Shown: positions 40,046 through 52,471 of the stretch, one piece after another
How positions within the stretch are numbered: position 1 is the first letter of the stretch
How the letters are laid out: each line of letters opens with the position of its first letter
From: Telmatactis stephensoni
Taxonomy: Eukaryota > Cnidaria > Anthozoa > Actiniaria > Isophelliidae
Length of the DNA: 64,000 nucleotides
Assembly (NCBI GenBank): GCA_029948255.1
Contig: JALIZF010001878.1
Location: 558,001-622,000 of the forward strand
Reading direction: 5' to 3'
Position numbers and translations under genes: made by a program
Notes under the pieces: model-generated
What the model was told of the DNA's origin: nothing
Databases searched by the model: none
What the model saw: the letters and a program-made list of their open reading frames with translations, nothing else

Positions 40046-40510
40046 TGAAGCGAAATCTTGAGTTATGAACCATCAGGATATTCGTGGCAGTTCAAAACGT
40101 ATTTAATACCGACCACCGACCAAATATTGACCGACCATCCACCGAAAGTCGACTAACAACACCCAGAGGAAAACCATGCCAATCCTCTTATATCCATTCA
40201 AAGGACGGCGCGGTTATCATTTCCGTCCGATCCGTCAGCTCAAATTGATTCTTCTGAAAATCTATAGGGAATGTTTATATTAGTCAATCTCAACAAGTGA
40301 GGCGTTTGGAGATGAAGTCAATCAATCTTAAGGTAAACAGTGATTCTTAATTTTTGTCTAAACTATCTTCCACGATATCAGAAACTTCCCGTCATCTAGT
40401 TTCTCGAAGGGGGATCGAGGGTAAAACAGGCTAGCATAACATTAAAAGGGGGAGAATATCCATCGCTATATATCGGCTTATTGAAAATGTCCTAATAGAA
40501 CTAATCCCGC

Positions 40511-40653
40511 GCTAACTTGTTGCCATGTACATTTTTACCCTATTCAAAACTTCTGGGAATCTTTGTGTTTTATCACGTGGAAATTTATGGAATAGAAGTT
40601 CTCATTCATAGATCAGAGGTTTTGGATTGGGTAAAAACGTACATGCGTTAACC
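40511..40653. mobile_element. Short foldback element
   Basis: CATGTACATTTTTACCCTAT at the left pairs with TTGGGTAAAAACGTACATG at the right, with CAAAACTTCTG against AGAGGTTTTG inside. Non-coding. Confidence 0.6.
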
Positions 40654-40847
40654 GATTTGGTCTATTTCAGATTATTCCAATACATGATATTATAGTGATT
40701 GATTGAAATTATTCGAAAACTTAATGAAATTATGACGTTATGAAGTTTGAGGCTGTCATGGTGTCAACAGAATATTGCCCAATGGGTTTCAAAATCATTT
40801 TCCGCACGGCGAAGCCTCTTCGTTTCCTTTTGAGATCCTTATAAGCA

Positions 40848-41079
40848 GGCCCAGTTCAAACGTCGAACTTTTGCTGCGTCAAATCTGATAGTTGCATTTT
40901 GTAGATGAGAAGTGCGGCGATCTAAACCAAGTGAATTTGTAAATTTTGATCCAAACTGAATTTTTTAATTTAACACTAATCAAATCTGTCGAATACAATA
41001 GGTTCAGACGCCGCACTTCTCATCTACAAAATGTAACTATTGGATTCGACACGACAAATGTTCGACGTCTGAACTGACC
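40848..41079. mobile_element. Harbinger-like MITE, copy 1
   Basis: The whole 232-bp sequence folds back. Ends are GGCCCAGTTCAAACGTCGAA and TTCGACGTCTGAACTGACC. It is closely related to 46309-46541. Confidence 0.65.
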
Positions 41080-41712
41080 TTTCATTTGTGAGAAAACCCC
41101 TCTAAAGTTGGGATATTAAAGGTCGATTAACACGCTACAATATGTTGGCACGATTTTGATTATAAGCTTTATTTCGTTAAAAAAAACAAATTGTGAAAAA
41201 TCTGAAGCAGTAAAATCAATTGAATTGGAATGCTAAAAGCAGTAGAATTCAAATCGGGCCGACATATCGTCGCGTGTACGTAGATAGATCCTGACGTGGA
41301 ATTCGTAACATTTCGCAAAAGTCAATTATAGCTGAAAAGCTGAGTGGACTGAGATGTACACAAGATCGTTTTTCCAGACAGGTGTGCCTCTTTGACATCC
41401 TCGATCAATCCTTGAACGCTTCGCAATAATTAGGTACCGGCTTCAATTTAGCCACCAATAAACTATCTAGAACTCAGTAATCATCAGATTCTAAAGGGTA
41501 GCTGCTTAGGTTTTCTTAAGCACGCGCGCGCTCGAAATGATAAAATCTAAATATGAAATTGAGCAAGAAACGATGAGGTGATTTCCAAAACAAATTTCAA
41601 AAACATGAGCAGCTAAGTCTTTTTGTTTTTGGATTTGGATGTGTTTATTTACTTGAGTTTACCATGCTCTTAGGACTCTTAGGATAATATAGAAAATTCT
41701 TCATTGAGGAAC

Positions 41713-42149
41713 TTAGAGTGATTAATCCGTGAAACAAAATCTAATAGTCAGTGTCTAATAGAGTGATTTTCATCGGACTGTGAAACAATTACTAATAGTC
41801 AGTGTTTAATAGTGTCTAATAGTTGTATTGCAACAAAAGAAAACAATGGGTGCAGAGTCTATTAGTGTCTATTAGCTTAGTAACTATTTCACAGTCCGGT
41901 GAAAATCACTCTAGTACAAGTCTAATCAAAACAAAAGAAAACAATGGAAATAGCGCCTACTAATATATGTTAGACTAATATCTATTTCACGGATTAGAGT
42001 GATTTTCATCGGACTGTGAAACAATTACTAATAGTCAGTGTTTAATAGTGTCTCATAGTTGTATTGCAACAAAAGAAAACAATGGGTGCAGAGACTATTT
42101 GTGTCTATTAGCTTAGTAACTATTTCACAGTCCGGTGGAAATCACTCTA
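41713..42149. mobile_element. Nested MITEs with AGAGTGATTTTCATC ends
   Basis: Two near-identical 153-bp copies (41760-41912 and 41996-42148) have ends AGAGTGATTTTCATCGGACT and AGTCCGGTGAAAATCACTCT. They sit in the left half and at the right end of a related outer element beginning AGAGTGATTAATCCGTGAAA. CAAAAGAAAACAATGG occurs in every copy. Confidence 0.65.
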
Positions 42150-42650
42150 AGTGCTATCACTCTACGAAATTGTAATATAATATTCAACAAATACCCATCA
42201 TGCGATGTCAAGAGCTATTCCTCTTACGGTATAGAGTTTGCTTCTCTTTCATGTTCATTTTTCCAAGTTTTTTGATACTTTATTGATTTTATTCTCTAAT
42301 GGTGGTTCTACAACTTCTTAGTTACTGTTGCTATGTCCGACAAACCAACGCTTTAATTTTTTTTCCGAAAATAAGCACAAGGAAAAGTATGATTACAAAT
42401 TTTTACATTGAATTTCACAGCTAGATAATCTAATCTTCTATCAAATTAATTAAAATAAAACGTCTTAAAATTCAAAAGCCTCTCTGTAAACAACAATCTC
42501 AAGATCCTTTTTGTAAGACATGAATTATTCCATCGGGAAATTCTGGCTATAGACTGATTTGGATGTCTTGTTTGGTCGCTATTGTTGTTGTCAAGTTGTG
42601 AATATCAGAAAAACTCTCATCTTTTTGAATATCAAAAATAGGCACGAAAG

Positions 42651-42653
<3 letters not shown>

Positions 42654-42724
<71 letters not shown>
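42654..42724. repeat. (CT)n microsatellite
   Basis: About 35 dinucleotide repeats with one CTTT interruption. Confidence 0.95.
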
Positions 42725-43559
42725 TTGAAAGTTTGAAAGCTTGTAATAGTTTGAATAAATTTAAAGAATTAATTAATTAATCTAATATTTCTCATTACAC
42801 ATTTTATTATAAGTATACAATAAAATTTTATTATAATTATATACTTATATTTTAATTTTTATCGTATGGCTTTCTTGAAAAACAATGTAATTAAATTGAA
42901 ATAAAGGAGTCTCTCAGACATCTGGTAACTTTGTTTGCTCACTAGTAAACCCAAGCTCACTGTATATGTAAATTATGTGAAGCAATTACAAGCTCTTTTC
43001 ACCGCTTTCAACAAAAAAAACTCTACATCGCCTTCAAATTCATTCAAATTTATCCAGAGAATGACGCTATACACTCGTTTCTCTAATACACAAGCTTTAA
43101 TCTAGCTGTGCTCTAAACACAGAAAATCAACAGGAAAAATAAATAGGAAAAACTCCATGCTTTGCAGCTCACTCGCTCCTTAGTCTCCTTACCAACACGA
43201 GCTAAAAACGGAGGCTACTAAAGTGCGCAGCCCCAACAAACAATGGGATTTTTAATTTGTATTATAAATATGAGTTATCAGAAAAAAGAGAAGATTGCTC
43301 GCTCCAGACGTTAAAAAATCTAGTCATAATCAATTTATTCACCAATTTTATAACAAAGTTTCTGTCCAGTATAGTAGAGGAAATAACTTTTGTACAAGAA
43401 ACAGTCGATGGAAATGCTTCTGAAAAATATTTCTAGACAGTTTCATCGTGTGTATTCAACTATTAAAATTGATTTTCAAGTAAGCCGTTTATGATATACT
43501 ACGTAATATATAAAAAGGAGGAAAAGGTTAATGTATATAATAGTATAGATCAATTATGT

Positions 43560-43806
43560 ATAAGAATATATAAATAATGATTTGTTGCTTTAATGAAAAT
43601 TTAGACTGCCAATTATTGTAGAAGTGAATTGCTTTAAGTTATACTTTCTTATTTCTTCTGGAATCCTGTTCCACAGTTCTGCTCCATTGTAGGCCAGCGA
43701 TTTTTTCAAATACTCACTGTTTGGTTTAGGAAGAGCTAGGTTGATATCTGGATATCTTAAGTTGTAATTGTGGATTTCACTAGATTTTGTAAAAAGTTCC
43801 TGCAAA
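43560..43806 (-). pseudogene. LINE remnant: C-terminal tail of a non-LTR reverse transcriptase ORF
   Basis: The minus-strand frame includes SEIHNYNLRY, SLAYNGAELWNRIPEEIR and a K-x-F-x-x-x-I ending. The pattern Y-x-G-A-x-x-W-N-x-(L/I)-P-x-x-I-R is typical of the last residues of CR1/L2/jockey-type ORF2 proteins. Everything upstream is lost, as in a heavily 5'-truncated copy. Confidence 0.65.
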
Positions 43807-44268
43807 CTACAAACCTCTCAAAGCGCATGCGCACTGGAGATTTCAGATGCATTATAGTTCGGCTGTGTCTTAATGAACAGCTTCAATATGCTTATATTTG
43901 GTTTTAAGATTTTCACCCACAATGTTCTGACCCATTATTTTGCTTAGCGTTGGACACTGATTTTGTTGATTTAATTTCATTGAAAACTCATATTTTCCGG
44001 TTTCTCCATAAAAATGCAAAACTTTAAGACTCAAAAAAATGGGGGCATTCCAAAAGTGACATTTTCTCAAAAAATCGTAGAATCGAACATGTCAATGAGC
44101 TCTGGCACTCGCTTTTACAGCCAGCATAGCAACCACGTTGCTTCGGTAACGAAATGTCCCAGCACCCTTAAGTAAACTTTAAAAAGACTTCCCTCGATGT
44201 TCCAAAAGTATTCCAAAACCACATTCATTAACATGCATTAACATACTCCTGGTGTCTCGTCAAGGATT

Positions 44269-44550
44269 TATTACTTTACTTTACTTTACTTTACTTTACT
44301 TTACTTTACTTTACTTTACTTTAATAGTTTCCACAACTTACAGACGGTTATGGGGAAGACCTGCAACAGGAAATCCTTCCCTTACAAGCAGGCTACCCAA
44401 TTTAAATACAATGATTACAATATAAGAAACGAAGAAGAGGAGAAAATAAATTAAAATAAATAAATAAAGAGAGAAAAAAGTAAGAATCGAATATTTATAT
44501 GTATATTTCAAAGACTGCACTCTTATTAAAGTAAATATTTATAAATTATG
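44269..44550 (-). mobile_element. LINE 3' end with (TAAAG)n tail
   Basis: On the minus strand, AT-rich sequence leads to AATTGGGTAGCCTGCTTGTA and AGGTCTTCCCCATAACC, then about ten TAAAG units (44269-44322 on the map). A tandem pentamer at a 3' end suggests a CR1/L2-type tail. No coding part remains. Confidence 0.4.
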
Positions 44551-45487
44551 ACAGGATAACTGAAATATAGGTTTCTTCATTCTAAAATTATAGGCACACT
44601 TATTTGGATCATGGAATTCAAGGTCAACTACGATAGATATAAATCGATATATATCCCTAGTGTAACATTTGAGATTATTTAAGTATCCCTCCTGACTAAG
44701 TTTATTTAGAAACTCTCACAAATTATCTGAATCAACAACTTCATAACTCCAAAGAGATTCTCTTCCAGAATTATTCATTTTTTAAGCGTTTATGCTATAA
44801 ATATAAGAACTCCGCCTATAGTCTATATACCATGGGCAAAGAAAATTCAAGGTAATTTCAATTAAGGTGGCAACTGCTGTTGAATTTATATATGCAAATA
44901 GATAAGGTTGTTATCCATAAAAATTGATTTTCAGGATTTATTTCTCAACTGTTTGTGCAAGCCAGACAGTGTTTATCATGCAAAATATAAATTATATATG
45001 AGGCTTTTTTGTTTTGTTTTACTTTTTTATCCTTCGAGCTCTTCATTAACACCATCCTGTTAGCATCACTATATGGTAATCTTAGCAATATGAATAGATC
45101 CTTGTTTCATAAGTCACCCAGAGAAAAGAATGGAACATTGCTTAGTCTGCAGTGGACTTGAGTTAACATAATCATTTGATTAAAAAAACAGATGGACTTT
45201 GTCAAAAAAAGTCAAAAGTAAGGAGAGAAAATAGTTTTGCCGTTAAGTAATTTTTTAATGTCTCAAAAAGAAAGACAAACAACTTTTGTGTCATAATGTG
45301 TCATCTTTTGGTAAATCTTCACCCAGCAACACAAACATAATGACAATCTTTTTCGTGTTTTATTCTTTTTGAATCTTGTTTGTACCGCATTTGAAGTAAA
45401 CAGGATGTTATTCAATCGATACTTTTATGACTATCATTCAGTTCTTTTATCATTTCACTGAAACCCTTCGAGCAGACAAGTCTCAAA

Positions 45488-45562
45488 ATGAAGGCTTTCA
45501 AGATTTTAACATTGATGTTACTTCTTGCTCTCGACGAAGCGAAAGGAAATGGACCATTCAAG
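45488..45562 (+). CDS. Discoidin gene exon 1: signal peptide
   Basis: This 75-nt exon starts [20 protein letters not shown] and ends in phase 0 before GTATAG. A positively charged start and a Leu-rich core make a clear signal peptide with likely cleavage near DEAKG. The TAG inside the intron start shows that reading through would stop quickly. Confidence 0.75.
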
Positions 45563-48500
45563 GTATAGTAGACTCACAGCCTTTAGACTTTTTGTTATAC
45601 CCGTCTTTAAGTATATTTTATTTGGGTTCTACATTTTGCATATCAGAAGTATTGATCATCTCTACAAAAAATATCGATGACCAAAGAAAATGTCATAAAA
45701 TTCTCTTGTTAGACTTCTTACCCTTTTTATTATGAAGTAGATGCTAACTGAGTTATATATGTGATGTTTGAAAAGTCTCTTTAGAATCTTGAGTATATTT
45801 ACGGTTATCGTTTTAAAACAGGAATTTATGTAGTTTTGCGTTTTCTATTCCGCCTTCGCTTAACGCCTTCTTTTAGGCTCGTGAACTTATTTCAAAAAAA
45901 CACTCACATACAATACGTGCCATTCTTTTAACTTTATAGGAAACAACGGTAAATTATTTTATGTCGTTTGAACCTGTCCAATAGCTAAAACTAATTCATT
46001 AGTACATTTTCAATGGCTTTAAAAGGCTAATAATTGTTTTGAGGCTTAGAAGCAAAACTATTGTACTTAACTCCACGAGATAAATTAAGTAGAAAGCATT
46101 TTATTTTTTCCGTAATAATTTTCCACTGTTCAAACTTGAGACTAATTTCTAGCAAAAATGTGCCTTTTATTTCTATTAGACCCGTTTCGTTTTTAAAATA
46201 GCATTTTCAATTTTGGTCGCAAAACGGACAACATATCCAAAATCGAACATCTATCAAAAACAAATAGTACAAATAGGTGTTCTCAAAATTTATGGTAGCT
46301 CCGGCTTAGGCCAAGTTCAGACGTCGAACTTTTGCCGCGTCGAATCTAATTGTTGCATTTTGTAGATGAGAAGTGCAGCGTCTGAACCTACTGTATTTGA
46401 CAGATTTGATTAAGTGTTAAATTGAAAAATTCAGCTTGAATCAAATTTGTCAAATTCATTTGGTTCAGAAGCCGCACTTCTCATCCACAAAATGCAACAA
46501 TTAGATTCGACGCGGCAAAAGTTCGACGTCTGAACTTGGCCTTAGTTACAAAAATATTTTTTTCTGTTTCCGGGGCTTCCTCAGTCACTGTTGTTATAAT
46601 AGGATACTGGAAACTATTAAAATAAAAGTTATAAATTCCTTTGTACTAATATCTGGTGGAATAAGCCCCATGATTTCGTTTTCAAACCCTAAGCAACTCT
46701 CGCTACCCATAATTTTAAAGAAAATTAAGTGTAACTGCTTATGTAATTAGCTTAGTTTTGTTTATTCAAAGCGGAATTGTGCTCATTCAATGAATGCTGG
46801 GAGTATCATGTTTAAGATTTTGCTTTGTTTTGTGTTTTGTTGTTGTTGTTAGCTGCTCTTGTTTTCTTCCGTTTTATTTTATTTCTTGTTCACAATTCGT
46901 TTCGTTTTGCTTCATTTCTTTTTAGTTTTAAAATTTTGATAAAAATAGTTTTTGGTTTGCTAGGATGATGTTGAACGAGATATAACGAACCAGAAGAGAA
47001 CAACAATCAACAAACGTATTGCAGCAAATCCTTATAAAGGTTAGTGAAAAAAACTCGTAAATATATTTTCTAGATACTAATTTTAACGCAATAAAAGTAC
47101 ATATAGACTGAAGAATCTCTAGAATATACTAAGTATTGAGCGGCGCGTAGGTTAGATAAATAGATTATTACAGCTTTCGGGTAGGGTGGGTGCAGGGTGG
47201 GTTGGAAGAAAATTTATTCTTTCATTTATTCATTTGATCATTAATTAATTAAATTCCTTTATTCGTTTATTTGTTTATTCATTAATCCATTTGTTTATAT
47301 TTTGCATTTTTACACTTTTTTTTGTTCTGGTTTTCTCTTGTTCACTTGTTCACTTGTTCACTTGTTCACTTGTTCACTTGTTCACTTGTTCACTTGTTCA
47401 CTTGTTCACTTGTTCACTTGTTCACTTGTTCACTTGTTCACTTGTTCACTTGTTCACTTGTTCACTTGTTCACTTGTTCACTTGTTCACTTGTTCACTTG
47501 TTCACTTGTTCACATCAAGATGAAGCCAAATTTTTTGAATAAATAGTGGCATTCAAATATTTACATCTTCCTGCAAATATTAAGAACTTATGTATGCGGG
47601 AAATCTTTATTAATGTCACTGAGTTCTTCGAGATATTAACCTTAATAAGTATATTAGCTTTTGTTTATTTGCATGTGTATGCAAAATTTGCACCTATTGC
47701 TTTTAATAAAGCTATTTCTATACCCCCTCTCCCTTGCCTCTTCTCTTCATAACCTCCGCGTCGCTATTATTTAATTCAATTAATATATCTTTCAGCACAT
47801 CATTGTGACCTGCCTCTCGGTATGGAAGATGGAAGAATTCTTGACCATCAGATCACAGCATCATCCAGTAAAAGCACCAAGAATGGACCAAACCGTGCAA
47901 GACTGGGTACTACTGGTAAGAATGGAGCTTGGTCTTGTGGGAGTTCCGGCAGTTGTGGCTGGTTGAAGATTGACTTGGGGGAGATCACTAAAGTAACCAA
48001 GATTTCAACACAAGGACGATATGACGCTGATGAGTGGGTTAAGACGTACCATTTGTACTACAGTATCGATGGAGTACATTGGGCAGAATGTAAAACCTTT
48101 CAAAGTTATTCAAAGGTTAGCAAATCTCGAATAAAAAAGGACATTAAATCAGTGGAATTTGATTAGTTATTACAAGTTGTTTGGTTCTAAAGTATGTAGA
48201 TACACAGACTTGTTGGAGAGATTCAGTGTAGTATATAAACTGTATAAAATGTTATCCTTTCGTACTATAAAATCGAGATCTCTTTACTGATAATATCATT
48301 TCATTTTTTTTACGTTTTTCTGATAATATGTGCAGTTCCTAGTAGGGTTATCTTCTGTAGTTCCCTAATGTTAATGTTTCCTTGTAACTGCTTAACATAG
48401 TATTCTAGTAGTTTATTGACTAGACCTAGAGCTCCTATAACTAGTATAACTATATGGGTATGGTTTTAGCTTGCATACCCCACATCTTTCTAATTTCTAT

Positions 48501-51500
48501 TTCTAGATCCTTATACTTTGAAATTTTTTCTATTTGTTTGAAAGATACGTTTCGCTCTGATGGAACTGATACATCAATTAACAAACATTGATTTTTCAAT
48601 TTGTCTTTTACTATAATGTCTGGCCTGTTGGCCTTAATTGTTTTATCAGTATGCACTTGCATGTCCCATAAAACTGTTGCTGTTCCATTATCCACCACTT
48701 TATCCGGTTCATGTTCGTACCACTTCTTTTCAGGGCTTGCACCGTACTGCTTGCAGAGCTTCCAATGAACATATTTACCAACTTTGTTGTGTCTTTCAAT
48801 AAATTCTTTCTTTGCGAGAACAGGGCTGCCTGCTACATGTGGTCAATGTTTTCATCATATTGACCACACATTCTACATTTGATATTTACATCTTTCCCTT
48901 CGATCTTCTTCTCGTAGTACCTTGTAGATAGCGCTTGATCTTGTGCAGCTATAATAAGTCCTTCTGTCTCTGACTATAATCCTGTACCTTTTAGCCAGTT
49001 GTGCGTTCTGTGTTTGTCGACATCTGCTTGGTTGAGTTGCTTTGGGTATTGACCATGAAGCGGCTTAGATTCCCACCTATCGACTTGTTTCTTCTGTAGA
49101 TGGTCTTTGAACGCAGTCTTTATCTTCCTTGCTCTTTCGATGTTGGGATTGTAACTTTCTTTTGATGCATGTTGGCCGGTTTCTGGCACAGCAATCTCTT
49201 CACTTTCCGACTTGAACTTTTGACTTTCTTTATGTATTGAATACATCTTAGCTTTTTGTTCTTTTCGTGTTTGCATACAAGACGCAATAGGCAGTCTTGG
49301 TGGTCTTTAAGGTATGCATCCAGACCGATAGTTCATAATTTGTATGAGTTTTTGATTTGGATGAGTGCTCTGACTCCTTCTTGTCTCTTTACGTACAATC
49401 GATCAACATCCGCTTTAGGGTGGTGCATGCGGTTGATCGTTAAAAACTTCCTTGTCTTGACATCCAAACTCTTAATCTCACTTAATTTCCAGTTTATAAT
49501 GTTGAAACTGTAGGATACCACAGGTACTGCCAATGTGTTAATAGCCTGAATCTCGTTGGCTCCATTAAGCTCACTCTGTAGTACCAATCTGACTCTTCTG
49601 TAGTACTCTTTTCTCACCTTTTCTTTCATCTTGGAATGTTGTATTCCATCGCTTTCATCGATACCCAAGTATTTGTAGGTCTTCTTCTGGTCAAGTTCTT
49701 TTATGACTGTGTTGATATCAAGTTCAATGTTTGTTGTTTTTGTTAGTCTTCCTTTCATAAAAGTAGCTTTGGCGCACTTTTCCAGGCCAAATGTCATATT
49801 AATATCATTGCTGAAGTGATGTACAGTGTGAAGTAATGTTTCAAGATGATGATCGTTTTTTGCATACAATTTTAGATCATCTATGTAAAACAGATGATCA
49901 ACTTTCACTTTGTCAACACTATACCCACATCCAGTTTCATTCAATATGCTACTGAGCGGTGCCAGTACCAAGCAGAAGAGGAATGGTGACAGCGAGTCTC
50001 CTTGATAGATTCCACTTTTGATGGCGATCATTCTTGTTGTTATTGTCCCTGATGCATGATTGAGGACCATCGATGTTTTCCAGTTCCTCATGCTGCGCTG
50101 CAAGAAGGTGGATATTACTGATGATACCTTATAGATCTGCAGTGTCTTTAATAGCCATGGATGGAGGACACTATCGAATGCTTTTCTGTAATCAATCCAG
50201 GCTGTGCTGAGGTTCTTTTTCTTTTCCTTGCAGTCTTCTAGAATCATCTTGTTGATTAGGAGCTGATCTTTGCATCCATACGATCCCGGTCTGGAACCCT
50301 TTTGTTCTTTGGGTAGAAGCTGGTTGACATCCAGGTGGTTGTGAATTCTAGTTGTTATAATATAATGGATGACATAAGCTTGTGCATGGTAGACAAACAC
50401 GTTATTGGTCTTTAGTTTTTTGCTTCTTTTGTTTCCTCGGTCTTTGGGAGGAGATACGTTATTCCTTGTGTCATCCATTCTGGACAGGAATCTGGATGTT
50501 TAATGATATTGCTAAGACTTCTAGCAAGATCTCCATGCAGACTTGTGATATTTTTAAGCCAGAAGTTGTGAATTTGGTCCAGACCTGGGGATTTCCAGTT
50601 GCCTGTCTTTCTCAGTGCGGATGCAATGTCGCTTGTTGTGATATCGTTCCATGTCTGTTCTTTGATCTTTTGGTTTCGTTTTTCTGTTCTCTTTATCCAT
50701 TCTGCTTGTTCGTTGTAACCCTTTTCTTCTTCTAGAATCTCCTTCCAGAATTCTTCAATTTCGTCAAGCGCTGGTGGCTCCACTACCGTTATCTGCTTCT
50801 TTCCAAGTTCCCTGTACATTTTCTTAGTGTCTTCTCTGAACATCTTATTCTGAGTGAACTGCTTTCTTCTCTTTTCAAATCTTCGTATTCTTTGGGCTTT
50901 GGCTTGTATTTATTGTTTGAGTTGTTCCATTATCTCAGAAATTTTGTTGACTGAATCAATGGAATACTTTGCCATGACCTTGTTTCTTTTTCTATCAGCT
51001 AGTCGATTAGAATCTTGACAGTTCAGCCAGAATAGACAGATCTTTTCTTTTCCTCTGTATGTCTTTTAACATTCTGTCTTTCCACGAAGGCTGTTTTTTT
51101 GTTTAATCGTCTTATCTTTTTCTTCTTCAGTCCAATGCGTTCGGTTATGACTGAAGCTGTTACATAGTATAGCTGGTTGATGTCTGCTACGCTGAGTTCT
51201 CCTTCGCTTTTCTTTGTTTCATCCAGTGCTTTGTTTGCACAGTCTATCAGTTCTATTACTTTTCTGGTTTTGCTCACTTTGGGAAGCTTGGTTCTTTCTA
51301 GTATACTTACATGTTTAATCTCTTGCCATTTGATCATAATATCATTCTTCATGCTTTCTTCATAAGTAGCCTCACCGAGATTCGTACTTTCCTGATCACT
51401 TGACATCCTCATGTTTTCTTCTCCAGATGACGTTTCTTCAGAGCTTTTTAGTACGGTAGTATCATTGTAGATTGTTTCATTTTGTCATGGTGTGCTTTCC

Positions 51501-52439
51501 ATCACTCTTTTCTTGATTTCAAGGATCTCTTTTTCAGATAATCTTTTCTGTCTCTCAATATCTCTTCTTACATTAGCAAGCTTGTCAGTTGTGATCAAGG
51601 TTCATTCTAGTGTTGGGATTTCTTTCTCTCCATAGCTGATAAGCTTCCTTGGTGACTGATTGATTGGTGGTCTTTAATGATGCTGTGTAGTATGTTTCCA
51701 TTACTTGTTTATACTCCTCTCTAGCCCACTTTGTCCTGTTACTTCTTTGTGATTCCGTGGTTTCTTGATCTGCGTTCAACGGTCCATTGTGGGACGTTGT
51801 TTCGTTACAGTAACCATTTGAACGTTCTGAAGGGGAGTTCGTTCCAGACGCTGACTTTTCGCTCTCGGCCTGGTTCCCTGCCGAAGAACGCGCTCCTAGT
51901 TGTTTCCCAAGACGAGCGATTCGGGTTCTGTTCGATTGTCTGTTCTTTTTCATGTTCGATTTATTCAAACGTTTAATTTCAGTGCGCGCGCACCCCGCGT
52001 CAGTTATGTGCCGTGCGTAAACAAAACTAACGTATTATTTTAGTTCGCTCTGATTTAAATTGAAAAACGAATAAAACTTTCTTTTTTTGGAGAAATAAAT
52101 ATATGTCCTAAAGTTAAAATAAGAAATAAAGAAGGAAATGTCAATAAATGACTTTTCTATCTTAGAAACTGCAATGAACTAGTGAATTATTTATATTTTA
52201 CAGTCTCAACAGCTTAAATTGATATTCACCAAAGTAATGAATAAGACTAAGAGTCAGTGATGTGTTTACACAATCACAGTTCTATGATAAAAGCTGACTC
52301 TTTTCAGCAGTCAACGATTGATTCAGATAACTAAAAGAAAAACACTAGATAATAATATGCTAGTGAGGTATATTGTTAGACTTTAAATTTAGTCTGATTA
52401 AGGCTGAATTATATAATTTTTTAAAGGCTGAATTATATA

Positions 52440-52471
<32 letters not shown>

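Larger units (their letters stand above)
31908..45487. other. Intergenic region between the two divergent secreted-protein genes
   Basis: About 13.6 kb. The genes at either end are transcribed away from it. I see only short unsupported frames, several MITEs, a Penelope-like end, two LINE tails and simple repeats. Promoters for both genes are expected at its ends, but no convincing motif was found for either. Confidence 0.6.

Noticed and set aside
47291..47546. Plus-strand frames encoding a repeated HLFTCSLV peptide
   Set aside because: Translation of the (TTGTTCAC)n minisatellite inside an intron; all frames stay open only because of the repeat.
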